Assembly (NCBI RefSeq): GCF_900113905.1
Contig: NZ_FORC01000001.1
Span: forward strand, 618,060 to 682,059
Direction of reading: 5' to 3'
Origin: Phytopseudomonas argentinensis
GTDB lineage: Bacteria > Pseudomonadota > Gammaproteobacteria > Pseudomonadales > Pseudomonadaceae
DNA: 64,000 nt
Shown here in pieces: positions 49,837 to 58,779 of this stretch. Each line of letters opens with the position of its first letter. The stretch's first letter is position 1. The position numbers and the translations under genes are program-made. The notes beneath the pieces were generated by a model, which saw only the letters and a program-made list of their open reading frames with translations, searched no databases and had not been told where the DNA came from.

Positions 49837-51324
49837 TCAGTCGTCCTCTGGCTCGTCCAGAGGCAGGCCGGCAGCGCGCTCGAGCAGCTCGGGGGACAGG
49901 CTCTTGCTGGCCCGCGCACCTAGCAGCTTGAGGTTTTCGGCGCGGCTGATCAGGTTGCCGCGGCCGTCGACCAGCTTGTTACGCGCACCTGAATAGGCCT
50001 TGTCGAGCTGCTGCAGGCGCATGCCCACCTCGTCCAGATCCTGGATGAAGGCCACGAACTTGTCGTACAGCGCCCCTGCCCGCTCGGCAATTTCCCGGGC
50101 GTTCTGGCTTTGTCGTTCCTGACGCCAGAGGCTGTCGATCACCCGCAGGGTGGCCAGCAGCGTGGTTGGGCTGACGATCACGATATGCTGGTCGAAGGCC
50201 TCCTGGAACAACCCGGGATCGGCCTGCAGCGCGGCTGCGAACGCCGCTTCGATCGGCACGAAGAGCAGCACGAAATCCAGGCTGTGCAGCCCGTCTAGGT
50301 GCTGATAATCCTTGAGCGACAGGCCCTTGAGGTGACTGCGCAGGGACAGAACATGCTGCTTCAGGGCCAGCTGACGCGTGGGCTCGTCGGTGGCCGCCAC
50401 GCACTGCTGGTAGGCGGTCAGGCTGACCTTGGCATCGACCACCACCTGCTTGTCGCCCGGCAGCTGGATCAGCACGTCCGGCTGGAAGCGCTCGCCTTCG
50501 GCGCTCTTCAGGCTGACCTGGGTGTGGTACTCGCGCCCCTTCTGCAGGCCGGCGTGTTCGAGCACCCGTTCGAGCACCAGTTCGCCCCAGTTGCCCTGGG
50601 TCTTCTGGCCCTTGAGCGCCTGGGTCAGGTTCATCGCCTCCTCGCTCAGGCGCTGGTTGAGGCCCTGCAGGCGCTCCAGCTCCTTGCCCAGGGAGAACCG
50701 CTCGCGCGCCTCCTGCTGGTAGCTTTCCTCGACGCGCTTCTCGAACGACTGGATGCGCTCCTTGAGCGGGTCGAGCAACTGGCCGAGGCGCTGCTGGCTG
50801 GTTTCCGAGAAGCGCTGCTCACGCTCGTCGAAGATCTTGCCGGCCAGCTCGGCGAACTGCGCGCGCAGGGCATCGCGGGCGCCCTGCAAGTCTTCTAGGC
50901 GCTGCTGATGATTTTCCTGCTGCTCATGCAACTCGGCGGCCAGCCCGGCCCGCTCGGCAGCCAGACGGCGCAATTCGGTCTCCTGGCGCTCGCGCAGCAC
51001 CTGGGCACCCTCGAGCTGCTCGCGGGCCAGCTGCAGGTCGTTCTGCAGCAGGTGGGTTTCCCGGCGCAGGGCCGCCAGCTCGGCCTGCTGATCGGCCTTG
51101 ATCTCGAGAATCTCGGCCAGCTCGTCGCGGCAATTGTCCAGCTGTGCACTGAGGCCGGCCTGGGCCAGCTGCGCCGCGTTCATGCGCTCCTGGGCCAGCC
51201 CGGCCTGCAGGCGCAGCTCCTCGGCCTGGCGTGATGCGGCCACCATGCGCAGCCATAAAGGGACGGCAGCCAGCAGCGCACCGGCCAGAAAAGCCGGCAA
51301 CAGGGTCAGCAGATCGAAAGGCAT
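49837..51324 (-). CDS. rmuC: DNA recombination protein RmuC
   Basis: 495-aa RmuC. An N-terminal membrane helix (LLTLLPAFLAGALLAAVPLWL) is followed by a long coiled coil (about 30–190, Gln/Glu/Leu rich) and the RmuC nuclease-like domain with GNWGELVLERVLEHAGL, FQPDVLIQLPGDKQVVVDAKVSLTAY and LDFVLLFVPIEAAF. RmuC limits inversions at short inverted repeats. The C-terminus ends in an acidic tail (LDEPEDD). The 192-base gap to the polygalacturonase gene shows no gene I can support. Confidence 0.96.
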   Translation of the reverse strand: MPFDLLTLLPAFLAGALLAAVPLWLRMVAASRQAEELRLQAGLAQERMNAAQLAQAGLSAQLDNCRDELAEILEIKADQQAELAALRRETHLLQNDLQLAREQLEGAQVLRERQETELRRLAAERAGLAAELHEQQENHQQRLEDLQGARDALRAQFAELAGKIFDEREQRFSETSQQRLGQLLDPLKERIQSFEKRVEESYQQEARERFSLGKELERLQGLNQRLSEEAMNLTQALKGQKTQGNWGELVLERVLEHAGLQKGREYHTQVSLKSAEGERFQPDVLIQLPGDKQVVVDAKVSLTAYQQCVAATDEPTRQLALKQHVLSLRSHLKGLSLKDYQHLDGLHSLDFVLLFVPIEAAFAAALQADPGLFQEAFDQHIVIVSPTTLLATLRVIDSLWRQERQSQNAREIAERAGALYDKFVAFIQDLDEVGMRLQQLDKAYSGARNKLVDGRGNLISRAENLKLLGARASKSLSPELLERAAGLPLDEPEDD

Positions 51325-51367
51325 AAAGGCATCCAGGCAAGACTGCCGGGCAGTATAACCGCGCGAG

Positions 51368-51775
51368 TTAGAGGCGCTTCAACAACACTCGGGCCTCTTC
51401 GTGCCCCTGCAGCGCTGCCAGCTCCAGCCAGTGCCTGGCCTGCTCGGGCTCAAGGGTGCGCGGCTGACAATACAGACGCCCCAACTCCAGTTGCGCATGG
51501 CCGTCGCCGGCCCGCGCCGCCTGGCGCAGCAGCTCGACACCGATGCGCCGGTCGCGGGTGTTGCCGCAGTCGCGACAGAGCATCTGGCCAAGGCGGCTCT
51601 GGGCCTGCACCACACCCTGACGCGCCGGCTGCTTGAGCAGGCGACCGGCAAAGCGTTTCACGCTGGGTGTATCGCCCAGCCGCGGACGGTCCAGCAGCCA
51701 GGTGGCGACACGTACCGGAACCTGAGCACGTACGGGAAGATCATGAAGCTCGCAACGGGGTAAAGCGCGGGGCAT
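51368..51775 (-). CDS. Sel1/TPR-like repeat protein
   Basis: 135-aa protein with two to three Sel1-like repeats: AQSRLGQMLCRDCGNTRDRRIGVELLRQAARAGDGHAQLELGRLY and then EPEQARHWLELAALQGHEEARVLL, with the GxxxxA/G spacing of SLR helices. These repeats mediate protein–protein contacts. No Shine-Dalgarno is visible before the ATG at 51775, so the true start may lie downstream in the frame (the VRVATWLLDRPRLGD part looks conserved). It lies 43 bp downstream of… the shared upstream region and just before rmuC on the same strand. Confidence 0.75.
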   Translation of the reverse strand: MPRALPRCELHDLPVRAQVPVRVATWLLDRPRLGDTPSVKRFAGRLLKQPARQGVVQAQSRLGQMLCRDCGNTRDRRIGVELLRQAARAGDGHAQLELGRLYCQPRTLEPEQARHWLELAALQGHEEARVLLKRL

Positions 51776-51821
51776 AGGGATAAAACGGGGCTTTTGAACA
51801 GGCGCGCCACTCTACTCTTTT

Positions 51822-52012
51822 TTACCCACAGGTAAAGCCCGGCCCGTCCCAGAGCGGCCGCGTGTGACAATCCACAGAAGCTGTGGATAACTTTGTGGGT
51901 ATGGTGGGCGAAATACCTCCTAACACTGATGGTATGGGGCTCCCGCTCAAACTGCTCATTTTTTCACCACATCAAAAAAGTCTATATTTTTCATAAACTT
52001 ATATTTGTGCCT
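51822..52012. other. DnaA-box-like cluster beside an AT-rich tract
   Basis: Within the 524-base gap between the Sel1 and ydbH genes there is one perfect DnaA box TTATCCACA (minus strand, 51890–51882), one with a single mismatch (TTACCCACA, 51822–51830) and two with two mismatches (51868–51876; minus strand 51903–51895 region). The perfect box is half of a 19-base palindrome ATCCACAG-AAG-CTGTGGAT (51870–51888). An AT-rich segment (51958–52012) follows. Further on lie a 17-base palindrome GCGGCTT-GAC-AAGCCGC (52047–52063) and several TTGACA words that may be divergent promoters. This resembles an origin-type layout, but dnaA is not nearby. Confidence 0.4.
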
Positions 52013-52299
52013 ACGCTATTGCCGAGCGTTTGACAAGAGGCAATATGCGGCTTGACAAGCCGCCTCGCGATTGTGCACAAGTCTCGCGACAGGGCCGCCG
52101 ATGTGCCCCTTTTCAGGGCCAAAACAGGCTTGACATCGTGCCACGCCACGACGGACGGGGCGTGCAGACCCCGCACCATTTAATCTCGTGTCACGCATGT
52201 GCCATAAAAGTGTGAGCCACCGGGCAAGGCGCATAGGGTTTGGCATGCCCGAGCGCTTCGGTTACCGTCAGCCATTCATCCATCGCTGGATCCTCGCCC

Positions 52300-54900
52300 A
52301 TGCTCAGCCGCCGCATCTGGCTGCGACTGTCCGTCACACTCGCACTATTGCTGATGCTGGTGGTCGCCGTTTATCTGGGTGGCCGCTACCTGTTGCAGCG
52401 CAGCGGCGTCGAAACCCTCGACTGGCGCGGCGCCTCACTCTCGAGTGCGGGCCTGCGTCTCGACAGCCTGGTGCTGCGCCAACGCAGCGATGCCGGCGTC
52501 CTGGATCTGCAGGGTGCGGACGTCGACCTGGCCTGGCGCGACTTCGCTTTCAGTCTGCCGTTCTGGCGGCATATGGATATCGACCGTTTGTCGGTCGCGT
52601 GGCAGCCGACCCCAAAAGACGATCACGCCTCCCCATTGCCGAGCGACCTGGATCTGCAACAACTGGCGGCGCCGCTGGCGCTGATGCCGCGCAGCCTGAC
52701 GATCGCGCACCTCGACGCTTCCCTGCCTTGCGCCCGCGGGCAATGCCGTGCCACCGGCAGCCTGGATCTGCAGCGCAGCGAGGATGAGCGCATTGCGCTG
52801 CGCCTGAACCTCGATCACCAGGAGCACCTGGTGAGTGCAGCACTCGCGCTGGCGCCCGGCCACGACGCTCTCGACCTGACGCTGACCCTGGCGGTGGATC
52901 AACAGCCCCAGGCGAGCCTCACCAGCCACTTGCAACAACGCGGCGATGGCCTGAGCTGGGCCGGCCAGCTCGACGCCAATGCCCTTAACCAGGCCGCGAT
53001 CCTGCAGAGCTGGCTGAGTGACTGGGCTGTGGCGGAAGGCACCCGGTGGCCGGCAGCCCCAGGCGATGCCAGCCTGGAAGCTACCTGGCAACTGAGCCTG
53101 CCGCGCCGCGAACTGGCGGTGGACAACCTGCTGGCGGCGCGTGGCCAGCTCGATGTGCAAGGCAACCTGCCAGAGCCCTGGCCGGTTCCCGGTGTAGGCC
53201 TGCTTCGGGGGCAACTGGCCCTGGCGGCCCACAATGAAGGCCAAGGGTGGATCGCCCGCCACGTCGAGGCCGACCTGCACTTTAGCGAACCCCACCCGCA
53301 GTGGCTGGCGGCGCTACCCGCGCAGCTGCGCAGCGAGTCCCTGCACCTGCAGGTGCAGGCGGATACACCATTGGCCGACCTGCGCCCTGATTTGGCCGCA
53401 CGCAGCCTGCCCCTGCGGGTCACGGCTGCGCTGCGCGGCGCTACCCGTCTGGACCTGCAGGGCCGCCTGGCGGTGGCGAGTTCGCCGCCCTGGGCGGTGC
53501 AGTTCGCCGACCTGGGCCTGACCACCCACACGCCCAGGCTGAACCAGGCCGGCTGGCAGGCCGCCGAGCTGAGCAGCGACCTCAGGCTGGCCGGCCATGC
53601 CGATGGCAATGCAATCGAGCTCAGTTTCGGTCAAGGCTCTCAGCTGCGGGCGGCTGGCCTCAAAGGCGTCGAGCTGAGCGCGCAGGCGGTGCAGCTCGGT
53701 ATTGCCGGCAGCACCCTGAGGCTGGCGCTGCAGGATGGCGAACCGCATGGCTGGCAGTTCCAGGGGCCGCTGAACCTGAGCACCACACGCTTGCAGCAGG
53801 CCAATCTCAAGCCCCAGGGCTGGCGTTTGCAGGGCCGGGTGGTTGCCGCCGACATGGCCGGCACCCTGCTCGGCAAGCTCAGTAACGACAGCGCGCTGCA
53901 ATTGGACCTGGATGCGGGCCTGGACGCCCGACAGAACCTGCAGCTCAAGGCGACCCTTGGCGAGCTGTTCCTGCGCTCCGGCAACCCGCTGGCCAAGACC
54001 CTAGTGCAGTGGCCGGAGCTGCTCGACCTCAACAACGGCCGCCTGAATGCCAGTGCCAACCTGGCGCTGGCCGCCGGCAGCAGCGCACCGAGCCTCGACC
54101 TGAACCTGACCGGCAAGGGCCTGGGTGGCATCTACGACCGCACGGAACTCAGCGGCGTGGACACCCTCTTGCAGTTCCAGCTGGCGCGCCAGCGCTTCGA
54201 GCTGTATGTCCAGCAGCTGAAGATCCAGCAGGCCAACCCCGGCCTGCCGATCGGCCCGCTGGAAGCGCGCGTACGCTACGCTGCGCCCCTGGCCAGCGCC
54301 GGCCAGGGGCAACTGGAGGTGAATCTGGCGCGCACCGCCCTGATGGGTGCCCAGGTCACCCTCACCCCGGGGCAATGGAATCTGGCCGCCGGTAATCAAC
54401 GGTTTCCAATCCAGATCCGCGGCCTGGAACTCCAGCAGTTGTTTGCCCTCTACCCGGCCGAAGGCCTGGCCGGCAGCGGCACCCTGGACGGCGACCTGCC
54501 AGTGGACCTGGGCCAGCACGGCGTGGCGATCGAAAACGGTCATATCGCCGCCCGCCAACCCGGCGGCTACCTGCAGTTCAGCTCGGAGCGGATCAAGGCC
54601 CTGGGTCGCAGCAACCCGGCGATGCAGCTGGTAACCCAGTCCCTGGAGGACTTCAGGTTCACCACCCTGAACAGCTCGGTCGACTATGATCAGCACGGCA
54701 CACTGACCCTGGGGATGCGCCTGGAAGGCCAGAACCCGGCCATCGAAAACGGCCGGCCGATTCATTTCAACATCAACCTGGAGGAAGACATCCCCAACCT
54801 GCTCGCCAGCCTGCAGCTGACCGACCGGGTCAACGACATCATCACGCGGCGCGTGCAGCAGCGAATGCTGCAGCGCAATACCGCACCCAAGGAGCCTTGA
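52300..54900 (+). CDS. ydbH: YdbH-family AsmA-like envelope protein
   Basis: 866-aa protein with one N-terminal membrane anchor (LRLSVTLALLLMLVVAVYLGG, about 8–28) and a long periplasmic part rich in beta-strand-like alternating Leu/Asp/Gln blocks, ending in the YdbH-type domain (LEGQNPAIENGRPIHFNINLEEDIPNLLASL). YdbH with TamB and YhdP moves phospholipids between inner and outer membranes in E. coli. ATG at 52300 gives the anchor directly; the frame is open further upstream without a better start. It is followed by ynbE and ydbL, the same order as in E. coli, which fixes the assignment. Confidence 0.9.
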   Translation: MLSRRIWLRLSVTLALLLMLVVAVYLGGRYLLQRSGVETLDWRGASLSSAGLRLDSLVLRQRSDAGVLDLQGADVDLAWRDFAFSLPFWRHMDIDRLSVAWQPTPKDDHASPLPSDLDLQQLAAPLALMPRSLTIAHLDASLPCARGQCRATGSLDLQRSEDERIALRLNLDHQEHLVSAALALAPGHDALDLTLTLAVDQQPQASLTSHLQQRGDGLSWAGQLDANALNQAAILQSWLSDWAVAEGTRWPAAPGDASLEATWQLSLPRRELAVDNLLAARGQLDVQGNLPEPWPVPGVGLLRGQLALAAHNEGQGWIARHVEADLHFSEPHPQWLAALPAQLRSESLHLQVQADTPLADLRPDLAARSLPLRVTAALRGATRLDLQGRLAVASSPPWAVQFADLGLTTHTPRLNQAGWQAAELSSDLRLAGHADGNAIELSFGQGSQLRAAGLKGVELSAQAVQLGIAGSTLRLALQDGEPHGWQFQGPLNLSTTRLQQANLKPQGWRLQGRVVAADMAGTLLGKLSNDSALQLDLDAGLDARQNLQLKATLGELFLRSGNPLAKTLVQWPELLDLNNGRLNASANLALAAGSSAPSLDLNLTGKGLGGIYDRTELSGVDTLLQFQLARQRFELYVQQLKIQQANPGLPIGPLEARVRYAAPLASAGQGQLEVNLARTALMGAQVTLTPGQWNLAAGNQRFPIQIRGLELQQLFALYPAEGLAGSGTLDGDLPVDLGQHGVAIENGHIAARQPGGYLQFSSERIKALGRSNPAMQLVTQSLEDFRFTTLNSSVDYDQHGTLTLGMRLEGQNPAIENGRPIHFNINLEEDIPNLLASLQLTDRVNDIITRRVQQRMLQRNTAPKEP

Positions 54901-54914
54901 CGAGGAGAAGCGCC

Positions 54915-55106
54915 ATGCGCTTGCGTAGTTGCATCACCGCCCTGCTGCTGGGGCTACTGACCACAGCCTGTACCCCCACGGTACAACTGGCGATGCCCAA
55001 CGAGCCGATCAACATCAACCTGAATGTGAAGATCGAGCACGAGATCTATATCAAGGTGGATAAGGCGCTGGACAGCATGTTCAGTGAATCCAGCGGACTG
55101 TTCTGA
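54915..55106 (+). CDS. ynbE: YnbE-like lipoprotein
   Basis: 63-aa lipoprotein. A signal peptide ITALLLGLLTTAC ends at a Cys at residue 20 followed by TPTVQLAMPNEPININLNVKIEHEIYIKVDK, the conserved YnbE body. The residue at -3 (Thr) is slightly unusual for a lipobox. In E. coli YnbE is an outer-membrane lipoprotein that forms a continuous beta structure with YdbH across the periplasm. GAGGAG lies upstream, 14 bp after ydbH. Confidence 0.9.
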   Translation: MRLRSCITALLLGLLTTACTPTVQLAMPNEPININLNVKIEHEIYIKVDKALDSMFSESSGLF

Positions 55107-55116
55107 GGAGCCACGC

Positions 55117-55461
55117 ATGAACCTGATCAAACCCTTCGCCGGCCTGTTGCTGCTGTTCAGCCTGAGCCTGCCGGCCCATGCCCTGAGCCTCAACGAGGCG
55201 ATGTCCGCCCTGGGCGATGCCAAGGCCAGCGGCCAGCTCGGTGAAATGCCCAATGGCTACCTGGGCGTGGTGAAGTCCGGCGGCCAGGCCGAGGAAATCG
55301 CCAAGCAGATCAACGCCGCCCGCCGTGCCGAGTACCAGAAACTGGCCCAGCAGAACGGCATCCAGCTCAGCGACGTGGAAACCATTGCCGGTCAGAAGGC
55401 CCTCGACAAGACCCCGCCTGGCCAGTACATCCAGTTGCAGGGCCAGTGGCGCCGCAAGTGA
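55117..55461 (+). CDS. ydbL: YdbL-family periplasmic protein (DUF1318)
   Basis: 114-aa periplasmic protein. The signal peptide is MNLIKPFAGLLLLFSLSLPAHA with cleavage after AHA (residue 22). The mature part contains the DUF1318 pattern LGEMPNGYLGVVKSGGQAEEIAKQINAARRAEYQKLAQQNG. In E. coli YdbL helps assemble YdbH–YnbE. GAGGAG lies 7 nt before the ATG, 10 bp after ynbE, so the three genes form an operon. A hairpin follows the stop. Confidence 0.92.
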   Translation: MNLIKPFAGLLLLFSLSLPAHALSLNEAMSALGDAKASGQLGEMPNGYLGVVKSGGQAEEIAKQINAARRAEYQKLAQQNGIQLSDVETIAGQKALDKTPPGQYIQLQGQWRRK

Positions 55462-55467
55462 CTGCCA

Positions 55468-55498
55468 GCAACGCCCGCAGGCTCCCTGCTGGCGTTGC
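55468..55498 (+). terminator. Hairpin after the ydbH-ynbE-ydbL operon
   Basis: GCAACGCC-C-GCAGG and CCTGC-T-GGCGTTGC pair over a 3-base loop with one C·T mismatch, directly after the ydbL stop. No T run follows, so termination is likely but unproven. The rest of the 327-base gap up to the LysE gene shows no other feature I can support. Confidence 0.4.
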
Positions 55499-55788
55499 CT
55501 GACCGCCCCCGCCAACACCGCCGGACCCCTCGCCAGCGCTGCCCCGCGCTGCACGCCGTTGCCAGGCGCGCCTGAGGCTTCGTCCAACCGTACAGCCTGC
55601 ACCCCATCCAGCCCGGCACCAATCGGCGGCGTCTCGATCAGGCCTTGCCAGTGCTGCCCAGCCTGGCATCCCCAAGGGCACGGCCGCCTGCGGATGCCAT
55701 TTCGGTGCTGGCCTGACGGCTGACAATTTCCTTCAATACCGCTCGCCCACACGGCGGCAGACTGCCGGGCATCTTCTCTCGACAAGCG

Positions 55789-56421
55789 ATGCCCGCCATG
55801 CAGCAGTTTCTGATCATTGCCGCCGCCCACTTCCTGGCGCTGATTTCCCCCGGCCCGGATTTCTTCCTGGTCGCCCGCACCTCCCTGGCGGCGGGTTGGC
55901 GAGTCGCCAGCGGCGCCTGCCTGGGCATCGCCCTGGCCAACGGGGTGTTTATCGTCGCAGCGTTTACCGGGGTGTCGGTGCTGCAGCCAGGCAGCTGGCC
56001 GTTCATCACCCTGCAACTGGTCGGCTGCCTGTACCTGCTGTACCTGGGCGTACTGTTCATTCGCCATGCCGGCAGCAGTGTGCTGCAAACCCCGGGCGAG
56101 GCGGCGCCAGGCGCGCGCGCCTCCTGGCTGCAGGCAGCCGGCATGGGATTTCTGTCCGGCATCCTCAACCCCAAGAACGCACTGTTCTACGTCAGCCTGG
56201 CGAGCATGCTCGGCGCCCAGAGCAGCGCCGGCTGGAAGGCGTTCTATGGCCTCTGGATGTTTGCCGTGGTGCTCGGCTGGGACCTGCTGGTGGCGCTGGC
56301 CATCGGCAACGGTCGCCTGCTGGGCGGCTTCCAGCGCGCCCTGCCGCTGCTTGAGCGGCTCTCGGGCCTGGTGCTGATCACCCTGGCGGCAGCCATGCTG
56401 GTCATGTTGCTGGCGAGCTGA
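55789..56421 (+). CDS. LysE/RhtB-family exporter
   Basis: 210-aa membrane protein with six hydrophobic segments. The family signature HFLALISPGPDFFLVARTSLAAGWR is at residues 14–38, followed by ACLGIALANGVF and GFLSGILNPKNALFYVSL. It exports an amino acid or homoserine-lactone-like solute; the substrate is not readable. Both ATG 55789 and ATG 55798 are possible starts. It is convergent with the MFS gene, 3 bp away. Confidence 0.9.
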   Translation: MPAMQQFLIIAAAHFLALISPGPDFFLVARTSLAAGWRVASGACLGIALANGVFIVAAFTGVSVLQPGSWPFITLQLVGCLYLLYLGVLFIRHAGSSVLQTPGEAAPGARASWLQAAGMGFLSGILNPKNALFYVSLASMLGAQSSAGWKAFYGLWMFAVVLGWDLLVALAIGNGRLLGGFQRALPLLERLSGLVLITLAAAMLVMLLAS

Positions 56422-56424
56422 GGA

Positions 56425-57657
56425 TCAGCGTCCTTCGCCGTTCAATGCCCGGTACAGGCTGGCGCGCGGCGGCTTGCCGAGCAGATGGCGGATGGCCCGA
56501 TAGCACGCCAGGCTGCCCAGGCCGGCGAAGCCGATCACCAGGCACATGGGCCGCGCCGTGCCATCGGCCAATACGCTGACCAGCCAGCTGAACAGCGCCC
56601 CGCAGGCGAATTGCAGGGAGATAGCCAGGCCCACGGCAGCCCCGGCATTGCCGGGAAACAGGCCCATCAGGCTGGCGATGCAGTTGGAGCCGATCATGCC
56701 GCTGATGCCCATGAACAGCAGCACGCCGCCGGTGATGGAAAACGGCTGCCCCCAGCCCGTCAGACCGATGACGATCAACAGTGCCCCGGCACAGGCGGCG
56801 ACAAGGCTGCCGAAACCGAGCATCTGCAAGGGGCCGACACGGCGAACCAGGCGGGCATTGATGACGGTCGCCAGGATGATGCCGCCGATGTTCAGCCCGA
56901 ACAGCAGGCTGAAGGACCGCGGCGAAAAGCCGAAGTGGTGGATGAACAGAAACGGCGAGGCGGTGATGAAGGCGAACATGCCGCCCACCGACAGGCCCAT
57001 GGCAAGGATGTAGCAAAGCGCCAAGGGGTCGCGCAGCACGGTGCCGTAATGGCGAAACGAGGCCAGTACCGAGCGGGTGCGTGCCTCAGCCGGCAAGCTC
57101 TCCTGCAGGGCTATCGCGACCGCCACCAGGCAGCCGGTGCCGAGCAGCGACAGCATGACGAAGATGATGCGCCAGCTGCCGAGCAGCACCAGATAAGTGC
57201 CCAGGATAGGCGCCAGCAGCGTGGCGACCATGGCGATCACATGCATCAGCGACAGCACCCGCGCCGCCTCGCTCAGCGGATACAGATCACGCACCACGGT
57301 CCTAGCCAGCACCAGCGCTCCGGCGCCGCCGACCGCCTGCAGGAAGCGCAGCACGATCAGTTGCTCGACGCTCGCCACCCAGATGCAGCCCACCGACGCG
57401 ACGATGTACAGCACCAGGCTGCCCAGCAGCAGCCGGCGCCGCCCGTAGCGATCCGACAGCGGCCCGTACAGCAGCATGCCCGAACACAGCCCGGCGAGGA
57501 ACACGCCGATGGTCAGTTGCACCTGGGCATCCCGGGTGCCGAGTTCCCGAGCGATATCCGGCAGGCTCGGCAGGTAGGTGTCGATGGACAACGGTGAAAA
57601 GGCGGCGAGCGTGGCCAGCAGCCACACGAGCCAGCGTGGCCGGGTTTGCGAAGGCAT
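56425..57657 (-). CDS. Bcr/CflA-type MFS transporter
   Basis: 410-aa 12-helix major facilitator of the drug:H+ antiporter-1 group. LAAFSPLSIDTYLPSLPDIARELG is the Bcr/CflA N-terminus; GPLSDRYGRRRLLL is the MFS loop 2–3 motif A, and LRFLQAVGGAGALVLARTVVRDLY is motif C-like. ATG at 57657 starts the family-like protein; the open frame runs 96 codons further upstream into the AraC gene region. It is the last gene of the aromatic cluster, 32 bp after the AraC gene, and could carry the pathway substrate or a toxic intermediate (inference). Confidence 0.88.
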   Translation of the reverse strand: MPSQTRPRWLVWLLATLAAFSPLSIDTYLPSLPDIARELGTRDAQVQLTIGVFLAGLCSGMLLYGPLSDRYGRRRLLLGSLVLYIVASVGCIWVASVEQLIVLRFLQAVGGAGALVLARTVVRDLYPLSEAARVLSLMHVIAMVATLLAPILGTYLVLLGSWRIIFVMLSLLGTGCLVAVAIALQESLPAEARTRSVLASFRHYGTVLRDPLALCYILAMGLSVGGMFAFITASPFLFIHHFGFSPRSFSLLFGLNIGGIILATVINARLVRRVGPLQMLGFGSLVAACAGALLIVIGLTGWGQPFSITGGVLLFMGISGMIGSNCIASLMGLFPGNAGAAVGLAISLQFACGALFSWLVSVLADGTARPMCLVIGFAGLGSLACYRAIRHLLGKPPRASLYRALNGEGR

Positions 57658-57689
57658 TCGAACGATCTCGGTGGGCGAAAAGGGGTCGG

Positions 57690-58637
57690 TCAGCCGGCTG
57701 CCCGGCGGGTTTCGGACGGGTACTCGCCAAACAGGCCGCGGTAATTGCGCGAGAAGTGGCTCAGGTGATAGAAGCCCATCTGCGCCGCCGCTTCGCCCAC
57801 CCCACAGGCCCCGGTCGTGGTGCTGGCCAGGCGTCGGCGCACCGCGTTGAGGCGCAGGTTGCGCAGGTATTCCACCGGCGGAATGCCGGCCACCACCTGA
57901 AAGCTGTTCTGCAGGGTTCGGCGGCTGACGCGCAGGCGCTCGCACAGGTCCAGTACGCTCAGTGGCTCATCGACGCAGTCGAGGGCCAGCTCCTGGCTCT
58001 TCTTCACCAGGTAGGAGCTGACCGCCAGGTTGCCATGGCGCCCGCGGCATTCGCTCCGGGCACTGCCAAACAGATCCAGCAGCGCGTCGATCAGCCCATC
58101 CTCGAGCAGCCGCTCGGCGGCCGTGCTGATTCCAGCAGAGGCTTGCAGCAGGTGCTGGAACATCGGATACACCTGTTGCTGGAAGCGTTTGAGCGCGGCG
58201 TCCGGTACGTCGATCTGCGAGGCGCTCTTGAGCAGGTCGAGCTGCTGCTGAGGCAGTTCCAGGGCCGCAAGCCTGGCAAAGCGCACGGTGTCCACCGTCA
58301 CGGCGAAGAAGTGCGTGCCCTCCGGGGCGTGCAGCAGGAACTCCTCGCCGTCACGCAACAGCACCACGCTATGGGCACCCACCTCGTGTTTCTGCACCAC
58401 TGGCGCGCAGGCCGAGCTGAGCACCAGGGCCAGGCACAGACGCCCCTTGGGGGCGTGGCCGTGCTGCACCACACGCTTGTCGAGCACTTCCTGGAAGATC
58501 TGGAAGCGCTCGGACGAGACTTGCTGCAACTGCGTGCTCAGGCTGCCACGGCCGAGCTGGTCGTATACCTGGCGCCAGCCGAGAATCGAGCCGGCGTGCT
58601 GTTGTGGGTCGTTGAACGATCGGACTTCTGCAAACAT
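57690..58637 (-). CDS. AraC-family regulator of the aromatic cluster
   Basis: 315-aa regulator. The N-terminal half is an AraC-binding-like domain (about 20–190; GEEFLLHAPEGTHFFAVTVD). The C-terminal double HTH (about 215–310) shows SVLDLCERLRVSRRTLQNSFQVVAGIPPVEYLRNLRL and AAAQMGFYHLSHFSRNYRGLFGEYPSETRR. ATG at 58637 has GGAG 10 nt upstream; the longer open frame would add 42 unlikely residues. It follows the hydratase gene by 142 bp on the same strand and precedes the MFS gene, so it probably controls the catabolic genes around it. Confidence 0.9.
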   Translation of the reverse strand: MFAEVRSFNDPQQHAGSILGWRQVYDQLGRGSLSTQLQQVSSERFQIFQEVLDKRVVQHGHAPKGRLCLALVLSSACAPVVQKHEVGAHSVVLLRDGEEFLLHAPEGTHFFAVTVDTVRFARLAALELPQQQLDLLKSASQIDVPDAALKRFQQQVYPMFQHLLQASAGISTAAERLLEDGLIDALLDLFGSARSECRGRHGNLAVSSYLVKKSQELALDCVDEPLSVLDLCERLRVSRRTLQNSFQVVAGIPPVEYLRNLRLNAVRRRLASTTTGACGVGEAAAQMGFYHLSHFSRNYRGLFGEYPSETRRAAG

Positions 58638-58779
58638 GATGGCTGCACTCCACGGCTTGTCTGTAACGCTTCGCCACACGCGGCTCTGGCGGTGAAAGGC
58701 GCTGTAGCGAAACGCGCGCTTCCCCCTTCCCGGCCGCCTTTGTTTTTTTTGTACACCGCTCAAATCAGGCTATATGCCA

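Noticed and set aside
49716..49919. Short minus-strand frame ending with a hydrophobic stretch (VAKILAILSVVILLVGMAISFG) after rmuC
   Set aside because: It looks like a small membrane peptide, but no ATG, GTG or TTG with a ribosome binding site precedes the hydrophobic part, and the frame begins inside the rmuC 3' end.
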